NCBI RefSeq assembly: GCF_963676685.1
Contig: NC_092346.1
Location: 96,585,917 to 96,649,916 of the forward strand
DNA: 64,000 bases
Direction: 5' to 3'
Source of the DNA: Mytilus edulis
Lineage: Eukaryota > Mollusca > Bivalvia > Mytilida > Mytilidae
The position numbers and the translations under genes are program-made. The notes under the pieces were generated by a model. The model ran no database searches. It saw only the letters and a list, made by a program, of their open reading frames with translations, and had not been told where the DNA came from. Positions 12,001 through 22,059 of the stretch are shown here, piece by piece. The stretch's first letter is position 1. Every line of letters starts with the position of its first letter.

Positions 12001-12483
12001 ACCAAAAACATTGCCGAGGCCGCTGACAATCATATAGCTAACATTGATGATGTAGCAAATGATCACGTGGGACGAGTACAAAAAGAAGCAGACAAACACA
12101 TCTATGATATAAACAAGGCATCCGGAAACCACATCAAGCAAATCAAAGAGGCAGCAGATCAGCACCTCAAAAGGCTGGTTAAACACGTAAAACAACATCT
12201 TTATAATGCAGAGAAACAACACAAAAGACATACCAGCGAGCGTGAATACCAACATAAACGGCACTTGGGTGAAAAGGCAGCAATAAACAAACAACACGAA
12301 TACGCTATAAAAAGCAAAGTTGCATATGATGGTTTAGATTTTGGAGACGCTCCAGAAGTTGCAGATTATGGAAGTTTTAAATCAGCAGCAGAATCAGGAA
12401 GTGCAGGCGCCGAAGCAGCAGCAGAGGCAGCTAGCAGTGGCGCCGAGGCAGCTGAGTTAGCAAGTGCAGGCGCTGAATATTGA
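3044..12483 (+). CDS. Gene 1: FP-4-like byssal protein, long form (772 aa)
   Basis: The coding sequence is spliced from 3044-3089, 3943-3984, 5151-5303, 5610-6992, 9652-9777 and 11915-12483. All junctions are GT-AG and every intron is phase 1. Residues 1-15 (MKCGFFTILLVLAVL) are a signal peptide core. Residues 31-80 are five decapeptides such as HKSVSRHRSY. Residues 93-352 are 20 copies of a 13-mer, HVRKYGAKRYGKR. Residues 353-541 are His-rich with HRHHVVHRVH motifs. Residues 543-583 carry three cysteines. Residues 598-718 are eleven 11-mers with His at position 4, and 719-772 form an acidic Ala/Gly/Ser tail ending AEY. In mussels FP-4 is a byssal plaque/thread-junction protein thought to bind metal through His. 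The C-terminal 11-mers recall the DDHVNDIAQTA repeat of M. californianus fp-4, which is why I favour FP-4. Another His-rich secreted matrix protein is possible. The exon model is firmer than the name. Confidence 0.75.
3753..3812. repeat. Short tandem duplication in intron 1
   Basis: The block AGATAGCTATGGCCAATAG plus TTTTAGTTTT occurs twice in direct succession. The rest of intron 1 (3090-3942) shows nothing beyond AT-rich sequence similar to gene 3 intron 1. Confidence 0.7.
3943..3984 (+). CDS. Gene 1 exon 2: end of prepeptide and mature N-terminus
   Basis: A 42-nt phase 1-1 exon encoding VVAESYGRRHRGG between two split codons. Signal peptidase could cut after VVA or AES, leaving a mature start near YGRRHRGG. 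The acceptor has a good pyrimidine tract and the donor is GTATGT. The peptide recurs in all four genes. Confidence 0.85.
4480..4965. repeat. Old repeat remnant in intron 2
   Basis: A diverged sequence with R1-like phrases, aligning with 36820-36930 plus 38690-38945 in intron 2 of gene 3. It therefore predates the gene duplication. The flanking intron (3985-4480 and 4965-5150) is AT-rich without other visible features. Confidence 0.5.
5151..5303 (+). CDS. Gene 1 exon 3: five decapeptide repeats
   Basis: Between split codons the exon holds exactly 150 nt, five 30-nt units: HKSVSRHRSY twice, HVRVSRHRTY, HKRVSHRHSY and KRRVSHHRNY. Each unit ends in Tyr, a possible DOPA site. Acceptor CATAG and donor GTAAGA are good. 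The gene 3 copy (41701-41853) has the same length and phase. Confidence 0.85.
5610..6992 (+). CDS. Gene 1 exon 4: Tyr/Arg/Lys repeats then His-rich block
   Basis: The exon is 1383 nt, phase 1-1. After RAHVGRYVRKS come 20 perfect-length 39-bp units (5645-6424), consensus HVRKYGAKRYGKR, with A/S/G variation at residue 7 and K/R at residue 12. From 6425 the protein becomes His-rich, with two copies of a 129-bp unit containing HHHRGIHKHIHRHHVVHRVH and an end rich in HVHGHSHSH. It finishes LSHGIIYFGGN before donor GTAAGT. Because unit lengths are multiples of three, long frames also appear in another forward frame and on the other strand; these are shadows. Confidence 0.85.
5645..6424 (+). repeat. 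39-bp coding minisatellite, 20 units
   Basis: Consensus unit CATGTTCGAAAATACGGAGC followed by TAAACGTTATGGAAAGAGA. Units differ mostly at third positions and at a few Ala/Ser/Gly codons, indicating continuing unequal exchange. The matching block in gene 3 (42619-42735) has three units. Confidence 0.9.
7441..7548. mobile_element. Hairpin (foldback) element in intron 4
   Basis: Arms 7441-7478 and 7510-7548 are near-perfect inverted copies, for example CTGGTATCATCCC against GGGATGATACCAG, with a short central loop. The outer sequence (ATAACAT...ATGTTAT) resembles the foldback element at 28502-28640. It is probably a MITE; no coding capacity. Confidence 0.65.
7918..9528 (-). mobile_element. Non-autonomous Helitron, copy 1
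   Basis: On the minus strand it begins TCTATACTATTAAACGAGAAG and ends with the hairpin CCCGCAATTTCGCGGG followed by GTGTGTTTTAG. It sits between A and T, as Helitrons do. The end is TTAG rather than the canonical CTRR, probably a point change. It contains two tandem ~490-bp internal units, each with an R1 copy (8137-8404 and 8641-8895), and a smaller inverted pair near 9134 and 9229. No Rep/helicase is encoded. Confidence 0.75.
9652..9777 (+). CDS. Gene 1 exon 5: cysteine-containing module
   Basis: The 126-nt phase 1-1 exon encodes YRLSCGRRRFLNLWEECNQS followed by YGDSNECFTQLGSQHLYTSI and Q. Three Cys (in SCG, EEC and NEC) are the only clustered cysteines in the mature protein, so one may be free for cross-links. 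The gene 3 copy is almost identical; the short genes lack the exon. I recognise no named domain. Confidence 0.85.
9812..10870 (-). mobile_element. Non-autonomous Helitron, copy 2 (with empty site in gene 3)
   Basis: The minus strand starts TCTATACTATTAAACGAGAA and ends with hairpin CCCGCGATTTCGCGGG, then TGTGTTCTAG. The flanking bases are A and T with no target duplication. The gene 3 intron at about 44508-44525 reads through the same flanks (CAATCAAATAA then TTATACACAATC) without the element, so it is an empty site. One R1 copy lies inside at 10058-10332. Confidence 0.85.
11171..11330. repeat. Short minisatellite in intron 5 of gene 1
   Basis: Three imperfect copies of a unit containing GTTACATTATAGAGTG and CTAGGCAA are present. 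The corresponding gene 3 intron lacks it but contains a different, larger minisatellite. Remaining intron sequence (10871-11914) is AT-rich and partly alignable to 44525-44830. Confidence 0.6.
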
Positions 12484-12514
12484 ATGAACTAGCATCTGTA
12501 TCTTCCCATGGCAG
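11915..12514 (+). CDS. Gene 1 exon 6: 11-residue-repeat helical domain, tail, stop
   Basis: Coding runs to TGA at 12481-12483, then 31 nt of 3' UTR to donor GTAATA. After the linker HHATPFFDDLDNS, 11956-12318 encodes eleven consecutive 11-mers with no gap, such as ADNHIANIDDV and ADKHIYDINKA. Position 4 is His in all eleven; positions 5 and 8 are often aliphatic. This periodicity fits a hendecad coiled coil with a stripe of His. The tail 719-772 is acidic, with repeated AGAEAAAEA-type stretches. Confidence 0.85.
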
Positions 12515-13464
12515 GTAATAGCCTTTTGTTAGATATATTTTACAGATAAAAGAAGTTATAATACAGCTGTAGAGGTTATAACTCCTTATATTGAATTAAT
12601 CACAACTGGTAACAAATCATTTATTTTTCAATATTACAGCCATTAAAAATAGAAATTACAAATAGACAGAGATAGCGTTATGAACAAAACATCAATCCGA
12701 TAAAGTCACAGAGTTTGTCACACTTTTTAAGATAAGAATTCGTCTATGACTCTATTTATATAATCAACATTACATTTATATCTGAGTACTGAAGAATAAT
12801 CACACCTATCTGTATTAACATCAGCTCTCTAAAACAAAGGGACACACATACTTAGCTAGAACCAATGGCTTATTCGGAATCATACAAATTTTATAATTAG
12901 TAACATCTAAAAAAGATTCCTCCTGAAATTATGGTACCAGCTTATGTAATCAATTCTTTTCTGTAACACTGAGGTGGAAGATATCATGGGGACACATAAA
13001 AACTCACAAGTCAAAACAGAATAAAAGAATCGATGACAAAAAACGAACGTCGAAAAAAAAAGACCTACAATTTCACAACTTTAAGACTAAGCATCGCGAA
13101 CCTCGCTAAGACTTGTTTATGATACCAGGTGACCCTGAAGGCGGATAGTGCTCTACTAGTGGCACACAGCCGCCATATAAATCGTGGATTATAGTACAAA
13201 TCCCAAGGTAAGTCTCATTCAATGATGACCCAAGCCAGGAATAAAGAATAAAAATGTCCATTAAAAAAGCTACAATAAGATATCATTTTTATTTTATATA
13301 CTTTTAACTTGTGCTTCGCCATGAGATATATGACGGCACAAAACCCGAAAATCACACGCCTCGCTCACCTGTTAAGTTTATGTTGGTAACATTACACGTT
13401 AAAATATAAATCGTGTTTGTAATAATGCACAATAAATTATTTCTTTTTTTGTTCTTTCTTGCAG

Positions 13465-13525
13465 GCAATTAATTAATGCAGTTACCAGTTTCTCAGACAA
13501 TAAATGATTAACTATGAGAACTATC
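13465..13525 (+). other. Gene 1 3' UTR exon with polyadenylation signal
   Basis: Acceptor TTCTTTCTTGCAG at 13452-13464 opens a non-coding exon with AATAAA at 13499-13504. The same arrangement follows gene 3 (47390 onward, AATAAA at 47420-47425). The junction is only 31 nt after the stop, so it should not trigger decay. The cleavage point is approximate. Confidence 0.65.
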
Positions 13526-14439
13526 AGAACGTGTTACTTATTATCTAATTAAGGAATCATCATATTGAAAACCTTTTTTGATTTGTTTAGACACATACAT
13601 GTTCCTACAATCTAACACACGGAACTATTGAATTACTATATTTGAAACACATTGCCCCTGGTGACGAGTATGGGTAATAGGTTTTTAAAATATAAATGTC
13701 TCTGAAATGGAAGTGTTATATAAGAGAGGAAAAGTTACCAAAGGACCATTCAAACAAATTAGTCAGAAAAAAAACTATAAGGCAATAAAAAAAAGAGAAT
13801 AAGACCAAAGCGACAAACAAAGGAATACAAAATACATCATAGAAAACTAAAGCAACACGAACTTCACCTTAAACTAGGATGAGTTTGTAAAATAAACTAA
13901 TCACTTTATGACCCTTTATAACTTACTGTTTGGTTTGGGCAAAGACATCGTGCTATCTTTTTATACATTGTGACTTGGTTGGAGATGTGTCTCATTGGCA
14001 CTCATATCACATCTTTTTTATTTGTATAAGCTGTATCGAATACAGAATGAAAAAAAAATCGTTTTTGAACATGATACTTATATCTTAATTATAAAAACGT
14101 CAAAGCTATGATAGTTTATTTAAATACACTACTATAAAAATCAAAATCCGGTATATATATTCATTCTTCCCCATGAGAGTTTCCCCCCTGACAAATTTTT
14201 CGCATGGGGACATATTAGACCATTGCCTTTCTTCCCACGCGGAGATTTGGTAATAAGTATACATATAGTCACTCCCCCCCCCCCCCCCCCCCCCCCATGC
14301 CAATATGTTCCCCCATAGTATAGATTTCACTATATTGGTATAATTCTGAAAATTAAACCCAACAGAGTTAGAATTAAATACGATTTTTACGGTGACATAT
14401 ATTTTTTGTCAATTTACATTTACACAAGTCTGTCATGTT

Positions 14440-14870
14440 CGTTCATCATTTTATCTATGTATTCACTAGTTTGTCTTTATTTTCACCAGTCCTATTAACA
14501 ATCCCCTAGTCTGTCTACATTCTCAACCGTCTGGCTGAATGTATGTGTCCACAAGTCTATCTTTGTCCACTAGTCCGTCTATATTTTCGTCGGTCTGTCT
14601 ATGTCTCCACTAGTATGTCTGCATGTTCAATAGACTGACTTCATATTACCAGTTTGTCTTTGTGTCTACTATTCTGTCCACCAGCTTGTCTCCGTTTTCA
14701 TTAGTCTATCTACATGTTTACCAGTCAGTTTATGTTTCCACCAGTCAGTTTATGTTTCCATCAGTCAGTTTATGTTCCCACCAGTCTGTATATACATGTC
14801 TACCAGTCGGTTTATATGTCTACCATACTGTGTATACGTTTTCATCCGGCTGTCTACATGATCATCAGTC
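14440..14870. repeat. Degenerate minisatellite, about 20-bp unit
   Basis: Units resemble AGTCAGTTTATGTTTCCACC. Three consecutive near-perfect units lie around 14723-14785 and more diverged ones on both sides (AGTCTGTCTATGTCTCCAC). The open frames across it follow from the repetition. Confidence 0.65.
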
Positions 14871-15725
14871 TGTCTGTTATGCATATTTTTGAGTTGTTTA
14901 ATTGACTGTTTTCCGAATCTTCATTATGCTGACATTTTCTTTTGACCTGAAAACCTAGTAGGTGTATACTCCGTATTAATACTCCCATGGTTTGAAATGC
15001 AAACCCTTGTTTCACTGGGGTTTAAGCCAAGGAACAGTTTTAATATGTATCGCCACAAACACTGACGTTGGATGTTTAGTTTTTCTGACAACAGGCTAGT
15101 ATGATGAGTAAACTCGTATTTCAATGGTGTAGGTGAAGCAAAATTAAATAGTCTATCTCCTGTTGAACGACTGTCGTTTCACAACCATACTTTATTTACA
15201 TGTTTTCACAGTTATTGTTTGTTCATGCATGCTTTTTTTGATGGAGCAATGTCTCATACAAAACAAATCGTAAGTAGTCATTTTGTTATTTTACTACAAC
15301 CAGTCTTCAAGAACATGCTTGTTATTATTTGTATTTGTTTTGAACTAGGTTTCAGTAACTGCAAGTACTCTTGATCCTGTGCTAAGTGATTATTGTGCAC
15401 CGTACCAATATTTATAGTGAAGCCAATTGCAACTGATATTTTACATTTTTTATCGGGTGCTGTCTAAGGTTGGGTTATGGGCACTGACTGTTTAAAGCCG
15501 CCAGCTTATTTATGTGACATTCTGAAGTCAGGAGCATGTAGTATATTTGTTGTTGTTGGTAAATGTTTGCCATGTTTTTTTCGTAAATTATTTGTTATAT
15601 TAAATTAGGCAGTTTATATTACAAGGGGGACTTTTTTTTCTTTTTTTTTTTTCTTTTTCCTAACGTAACAATATCTTTATTACAAGGAGGAACTTAGCTA
15701 CTCTTGCTTCTCAGAAAATACATTC

Positions 15726-15890
15726 TGTATATACAATTCGTCTAAACATCAGCCCAACAATGTTAAATCTATAAGTTTGCGGAATCATTTTTTTTTCCCT
15801 GGCCGAGATGTGAACTTATGCTACTGAGATATCGTGGCACCAAATTGCTTTGCACTGTGCCCGACGCGCTAGAACACTCGAACACATAGG
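15726..15890 (-). repeat. tRNA-derived SINE-like repeat
   Basis: The reverse complement contains GCACAGTGCAAAGCAATTTG and a B-box-like stretch before GGCCAGGGAAAAAAA, then TTAACATTGTTGGGCTGATG. It matches the plus-strand copy at 21775-21970 and a fragment at 21195-21265. The class is inferred from the promoter-like boxes. Confidence 0.55.
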
Positions 15891-16043
15891 CTCTACAAAA
15901 ATAAAGTTTTCGATTGCCGGGTGTTATTTTTCCTCGTCGGTTTTATATATATGAATTAAAAAAATGTATGAGTATCTTAAGGTACATATAGATTTAAATT
16001 CAATCATGCATTAGATTTGAAGTAATGTAGAAAATGTTGATAA

Positions 16044-16110
16044 CAGAGCTGTGGTGTAGTAGTTAGCGCATCGGACTATTAACACAGGGCTCCTGGTACG
16101 ATCCCCGAAG
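16044..16110 (+). repeat. tRNA-like sequence, probably SINE head
   Basis: GTGGTGTAGTAGTTAGCGCA resembles a pol III A box and CCTGGTACGATCCCC a B box. The acceptor stem does not close and the B box is altered (GGTACGA for GGTTCGA), so a SINE relic is more likely than a working tRNA gene. Confidence 0.5.
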
Positions 16111-16509
16111 GATAAACATTATGGTAATCTGTATTTTTTATCAAGCTGGATTAATGAGACCATGCTTCATTAAATACGGATCCTAACGACACAATCGAAC
16201 TGATTAAAGTACAAAATATGTTTTTGATACGGTTTTGTACAACTAAATATTCTCAATATACACAAAGCTCCTAGCCAGACCGATAAATTCACATAAATAG
16301 AGAACGAAAATCATAACTTAATACCGACCCTCTCCAAAAAAAACAAAAAAAGAAATTATCGAAATTACTGTACGCAAACTGATGAAGCTGTCTACTACGA
16401 ATTCATTACTGTTACTTGTTTCAAACATCAAACGAAAACAACGAAATTGTTTTCGTTCTATAAGAAATTGATGTTTAAATGAATATAAGAAGGAAATATG
16501 CCAGTTTGA

Positions 16510-16740
16510 CAGCTCTAAAGACCAAATAACACAGAAATTATCAACTATATGTCACTGTTCGGCTTTCAACAATGAACAAAGCCCATGCCGCATAGTCTGC
16601 TGCTATAAAATACACTGAAATGACAAATGTTTAACAGTTCAAACGAGAAGACTAACGGCCCAATGTATGTACAAAATAATTATCGAAAACAAATATGTAA
16701 CACAGCAACAAACGACAATAACTTAATCTATGACAAACGA
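16510..16740 (-). repeat. R1 interspersed repeat, copy
   Basis: Complement of the R1 landmarks: CAACAATGAACAAAGCCCAT, GAAATGACAAATG, GAACGAGAAG-like and AAACAAATATGTAACACAGC. The 3' (R1 left) side runs into unrelated sequence. Confidence 0.7.
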
Positions 16741-17550
16741 GACGATTTTAATTTCCCTCACCGAAGTAGCAATATACCAACTTCACCTATATATGAGATA
16801 TATATTTCCCAATTTATTCTGTATTCAAGGGCTTGCAGCTCATACTCAGACTTTGTAAAACGTCACCAGTGTATGCGTAGAAAGTTGATGAACCAGGAGT
16901 ATATTCTAAAAAATATCATCAGAAGATATCAAGACCTTTTTGATAAATATTCAAACTTCACAAATAATACACGGCTCTGGAAATTTGTACCTCTCAACCG
17001 GTATTTTTGGCAAATACCCCTTGTAAGCATGATATATTTGTATAAAATTTCATTTTTAACGGGTGAAAACCATGTAAAAACGTTGTTGACGTCACGGTCA
17101 CATGACTAAATTATGTCTATGGCTGATAAAGTAAACAACGTCAGCTAATCAGAAGACGCGTAACATCCAAAATTAAATTATATCAGTTTGACGTGACCCT
17201 GTACTTACCCGTTATTATGTTATTCTTCTTTTGTATTTTTGTGGTATTTTAGTCTTTCAGTTCTCCTGCATTGTCTATATTCCTTATTTTGTTTCCTTGA
17301 TAATTATAACGTAGCTCTGTACTTATGCATACCGTTATTGTGTTATTGTTTTTATGACAATTTTTGTATTCTTGTCTTTCATTTTTCTTGTTTTGTCTGT
17401 ATTCCTTTTTGTGTTTCTTTGATACTTGTGACGTTGCTCTGACTTATACATACCGTTATTGTGTTATTGTGTTATTGTGTTATTGTGCTATGGCATTTTT
17501 TTTTAATTCTTGTCTTAAATTTTTGACGATATGCTTTGTCTATATATAAA

Positions 17551-17770
17551 AATTGATGTGGTATGTTTGCATATGAGACAAGTCTCCACATGAGACCAAA
17601 CTGACACACAAACTAACATCTGTAGGTCACCATACGGCGTTCAACAATGAGCAAAGCCCATACCGCAAAGTCATATATATAAAAGGCCTTGAAATGACAA
17701 TATAAAACAATTCAAAGGAGAAAACGAACGGCCTTATTTATGTACAAAAAGAACAAAAACAAAAAGGTAA
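17551..17770 (-). repeat. R1 interspersed repeat, copy
   Basis: Contains ATGAGACCAAACTGACACA, TCAACAATGAGCAAAGCCC and ACGGCCTTATTTATGTAC, the complement of R1. It ends at a TA microsatellite near 17775. Confidence 0.7.
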
Positions 17771-17894
17771 CATATATATATATATATGATCGTTGACTAT
17801 TTATTCAGTCATTTTGGTAGTCTGCATCGAGTGTGTTCACCCGATCCGATTTTCTTACTGCATATTCCATCATGCATTTGCAATTTTATTTTTA

Positions 17895-20520
17895 GAAATT
17901 AAGATCTTCTACTATCAAAATTATCAAAACCGAACATCACATTTCAAATTTAGAAAACTACCTTGATCAAGGAATTATTCCGAAAGGATTAGTTTTAAAA
18001 GCCTCCCCACTTACAACAGGAGAAAAGTCAAACAGATTTTTCCACAGATTGAATAACATTCTATACCACAGTTCTTTTAGTCTGATGGATCTTTTACGTG
18101 ATAATTTGCACTGCCGATCTCGTGAACAATTGCCTGATCCTGAACTTAACGAAATTCAAGTACATCCTGGTGATATCAACCATATTGAATCACATAAGCT
18201 CCAGGTCAAACAGATTAACAAATTTGAACGTGATGGTGTGCAAATTAACCACCCTTTAATCAGACCCTGTTAAAAAATCAAATAAAAAGCCTCGAAATCG
18301 TAGATTTCAAAGAAAAAATAGAGTTCCGACCAATCCCAACAACACGGTTGTCAATTTATCCTCAGTCTCTTTATCTGAGGACAAAACTAAAGTCTTGTCT
18401 AAGGGTTTGAATGTTTGCCCTACTCCCAATAACATAGATAATATGAAACTGGGAATTGACCTTGATAACTTTGCCAGAACCCTCAGAATCAAAGAATATT
18501 TTGGTAACAAGGATTAAGAGGTGGATAATGAGGAAGACTCAGAGACTCAGACACGTCTGACTCAGAGGAAGAAATCATAATTCCGCATTTTAAAAAGAAG
18601 AGTTCATGGATTCCAAAACCTAGTAAATCTGCTCAACTGGAAGATGTTATAGACAAAATCAAATCGGATGTTGTTCATCTAGCTAGCAACAAGTACTCGT
18701 CATTTTATAACACCTCTCCTGACGAGAAAAAAGTCATACAATCGCTGAGAAACCGAGACGATATTGTGATAAAACCAGCAGACAAGGGCAGTGCCGTTGT
18801 GATAATGGACAAAGCTAACTACATCGCGGAAGCAGTGCGTCAGCTCTCTGATGAGAGATTTTATAAGAAGCTAGACTATGACCCTACTTCCGAGTTTAGC
18901 TCCAAAATTATCACTGCGTTACAAACAATGTACAATGACGGTCTAATAGATGAGGATTACAATTGGTTATTTAAAACCAGAGAATGCCAAGCCTGGTCGA
19001 TTGTATCTTCTTCCCAAAATACACAAGATTAACAACCCTGGTAGACCCATTGTATCCGTAAACTGCCATCCGACTTAGAAAATCTCGGAATTCGTCGATT
19101 TTCATTTAGTAGAAAATCTTCCTTCCCACATTCAAGACACTACAGATTATCTTCGTAAAATGGAATCCATGAACCCTCTTCCTCCGGAAACCCTCCTTGT
19201 CACTTTAGATGTCACCTCATTGTATACCAACATACCTTATGGTGACGGCATACAATCTTGTAGGGAAATATGGGACTCGCGCAACATTTTAGAACCACCT
19301 ACTGAATGTTTAGTTCAGCTGCTTACTCTGGTCCTGAAATGCAACACTTTCACCTTTAATGGTGATCATTACCTTCAAATAAACGGGACAGCGAAGGGGA
19401 CGAAAATGGCACCGTCTTACGCCAATATTTTCATAGGCAAATTAGAAAAACAAATTATTGCAGCATCTTTATCCAAACCTTTGTCTTGGTTCAGTTTCAT
19501 TGATGATGTTGACATGAAATGGATTGAATCCCAACAAAAACAACGCCCACCATTCAATTAAATTTACGTATGAAATTTTCGACTCTAAGATATCTTTCTT
19601 AGACACAACCACATCTATAAAGGACGGTGTCATATCAACAGACCTCTACTGTAAACCCACAGATAAACATCAGTATCTTTCTCCCCGAAGCGGTCACCCC
19701 AAACACTGTACAAAAAGTATCCCGTGCAGTCAAGCTCTCAGAGTCAAGTGGATTTGTTCCTCTGAGGAGGCTGTCACGAAACGGTTACAGGAACTTCGCG
19801 GATTTTTGACAAAACGAGGTTATAACAAATTGGACATAGATTAGGGGTTTGCACGCGCTAACAATAACAGCCGCAATGACCTCTTACAGTACAAACGGAA
19901 GAGGCGCAGCAAAATAGTCCCGTTTGTTCTTACATACAATTCAGCCTTTACTAACCTTTCACGTTTGATCCGTGCCAATTGGCAAACTAGCTATTGCTAA
20001 ACACCCTAAATTATTCAAGATCTTTCCCAATCCTCCTGTCTTAGCTTTTCGGAGACCAGCAAGTCTGAAAGACTTATTTGTCAGAGCTGACGTCTCCTCA
20101 AATAAAAGCTGTTCAATTGCAGGATGGTTCAAGTCATGTGATAACAGACGTTACAAATACTTAATACTCAAACATTTACCTGCCACTCGACTGGGTCTGT
20201 GTACACTATATTTTTCAATGTAACTTGCAAAACCTAGAATGTTGTATACCTCCTTCAGTGTCGATGTGGCATGCAGTATATGTTGGCGAGACAGAGCAGC
20301 AATCAACAAACAACGCATGAATGGTTATTGAAGTGACTACACTTGGAAGCCCGACCTACCCGTAAGTCGTCATTTGAGATCACCTGGGCACACACAAGCT
20401 GATCTCAAAAACCTTATCATCACAATCATAGACCACAACGAGGGTTGGTCGAAGGTTGACAGAGTCGCTCGGGAAAGACTTTAAGAAAGTTACGGACAGT
20501 TTCCCCAGAGGGCATAAATG
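17895..20520 (+). pseudogene. Penelope-like retroelement 1, decayed
   Basis: Frames scattered by stops and frameshifts together give a Penelope-type polyprotein. An N-terminal part runs 17898-18270. The region before the RT includes IKPADKGSAVVIMDK (18766 on). The RT core follows, with [15 protein letters not shown] (from about 19193), [16 protein letters not shown] (from about 19385) and the catalytic FIDDVDMKW (about 19496-19522, DD retained). The thumb has FLDTTTSIKDGVIS, and a GIY-YIG endonuclease remnant reads CGMQYVGE-like near 20270. At least four in-frame stops or shifts (for example 18516, 19074, 19555 and 19842) show it is dead. It lies in the ~11 kb block absent after gene 3. Penelope elements encode RT plus GIY-YIG and copy themselves into the nucleus; this copy cannot. 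Confidence 0.85.
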
Positions 20521-21084
20521 AAAAAAAAACATAAAATGAGTCCTCATTTTCCTGTCATCACTTGTTTCCAGTAACTCCGGCTTTAGTACTGGCTTTACAG
20601 TTCGAATTTTGTTTTAAATACCAGTTTAAATTACAGGGCTCCATTCATTCGGGATGGATGTATAAGTACGTAGCCACGTTCAATTATTTTACCTCATTAG
20701 ATAATACTTATTTTTTTAATCATTATTAGACTGCTATTCGTTTGGGAGGCTTAAATATGTAGTTTCTGTTGCAATTGCCCTACCGCTGTCAAATTTTAAA
20801 TATTATACCAACTTGGATCGGTTAGGACATTTTTGATTTTTTTGTTTTAGGACTGCCCTCAATGCAGATATAACATCTAACCTGTCACAACCTTTGGAAA
20901 TTTAGAGTTGTGACAGTGCACATCGAAAATAACTATTTTCATTGAGCATATCTTTGTAATCTTTGTGCCGTGTTTGGAAATTTTAAAATTGTGTATCAGC
21001 GTCTGTGGTGTTCGCTTAAATTGTATAAATGTCAAGATTTAGAAAAAGTTTCTCAGTTTGAATATATTGACACGATTCATTTGA

Positions 21085-21130
21085 CATCGTGCTTTTATTG
21101 AAGAAGGATATCTGTTATCCGAAATATCTA
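21085..21130 (+). ncRNA. Hammerhead-like relic in tail of Penelope element 1
   Basis: TTGAAGA, then hairpin GGATA-TCTGT-TATCC, then GAAA follows the order of a hammerhead core (CUGAUGA, stem II, GAAA). The first element departs from consensus at two bases, so self-cleavage is unlikely. Hammerhead motifs are known in Penelope-like elements. Confidence 0.4.
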
Positions 21131-21774
21131 ATATTTTTTCATTTTATAGTTATTTAATGGTGATGGCGTATAAAATTATAATCCTGGTACTTTTGATAAC
21201 AATTGTACCCTTTTTGACTTGTTATGATCTAACATTGTTGGGTTGATGTTTAGACGAGTTGTATATACATAATGTACACAGCCATGTATCACTATTATTG
21301 CTGGTGATCCGATGGATAACTCTGTTGTAGAGTTGTCACTGACCCAGACGTACTTATAAATATAATTATTTTCTGTGACTGTATCTTGCATTAATTTGTA
21401 GGATCCTTTACCCAGCGGTACTTGTCTATCCCAAATTCATGTATTTGGTTTTGGTGTTATATTTGTTATTCTCGTGGGATTTTGTCTGATGCTTGGTCCG
21501 TTTCTGTGTGTGTTACATTGTAGTGTTGTGTCGTTGTTCTCCTCTTATGTTTGGTGCGTTTCCCTCAGTTTTAGTTTGTTACCCCGATTTTGTTTTTTGT
21601 CCATGGATTTATGAGTTTGAACAGCGGTATACTACTGTTGCCTTTATTTACAATAGATAATTGAGCTGATCTGTAATAATAACATCTTCATGCCTTATAT
21701 ATCATGTACTGTAGTACGACGCTAGATTAAAACTGACAACGAAAGGTAATACACGGCCACCGAAAGCTTTATTA

Positions 21775-21970
21775 TTGTGAAGCCCAGGTGGTCGTGTGGT
21801 CTAGCAGGGCGGCTACAGTGCAGGCGATTTGATGTCACGATATCTCAGTAGCATGCGTTCGAATCCCGGCAAGGGAAGAACAAAAAAAATTGCAAAAGCA
21901 AATTTACAGATCTAACATTGTTGGGTTGATGTTAAGACGAGTTGTATATATATATATATATATAGTGTCT
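21775..21970 (+). repeat. tRNA-derived SINE-like repeat
   Basis: CCCAGGTGGTCGTGTGGTCT is A-box-like and CGTTCGAATCCCGG is a good B box. It continues into AACATTGTTGGGTTGATGTT and a TA run. It matches the minus-strand copy at 15726-15890. A complete tRNA fold is not apparent. Confidence 0.6.
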
Positions 21971-22059
21971 AAAAATAGCAACAATCAATATTCAATCTAT
22001 CTAGGTGTGGATCAGTTTGTAAATAAACTGATGCAGTTACTGAATTAAATTATATAAGT

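Larger units (their letters stand above)
13526..17890. other. Intergenic region with repeats
   Basis: No gene is supported. It contains an R1 3' end (about 13965-14025), a poly-C run (14274-14296), a degenerate 20-bp minisatellite (about 14440-14870), SINE-like tRNA-derived sequences (15726-15890 and 16044-16110), minus-strand R1 copies (16510-16740, 17551-17770) and a TTATTGTG microsatellite (17449-17492). Nothing in it aligns with the region after gene 3; that similarity resumes near 24570. Confidence 0.6.

Noticed and set aside
14623-14905. Two overlapping open frames
   Set aside because: They arise from a degenerate 20-bp minisatellite.
16627-17109. 160-codon open frame
   Set aside because: Its start lies in an R1 repeat copy and the rest has no recognisable domain or splice support; an old repeat protein fragment cannot be excluded.
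21781-21875. Functional tRNA gene
   Set aside because: A and B boxes are present but no closed acceptor stem or standard cloverleaf; other copies in the window indicate a SINE.
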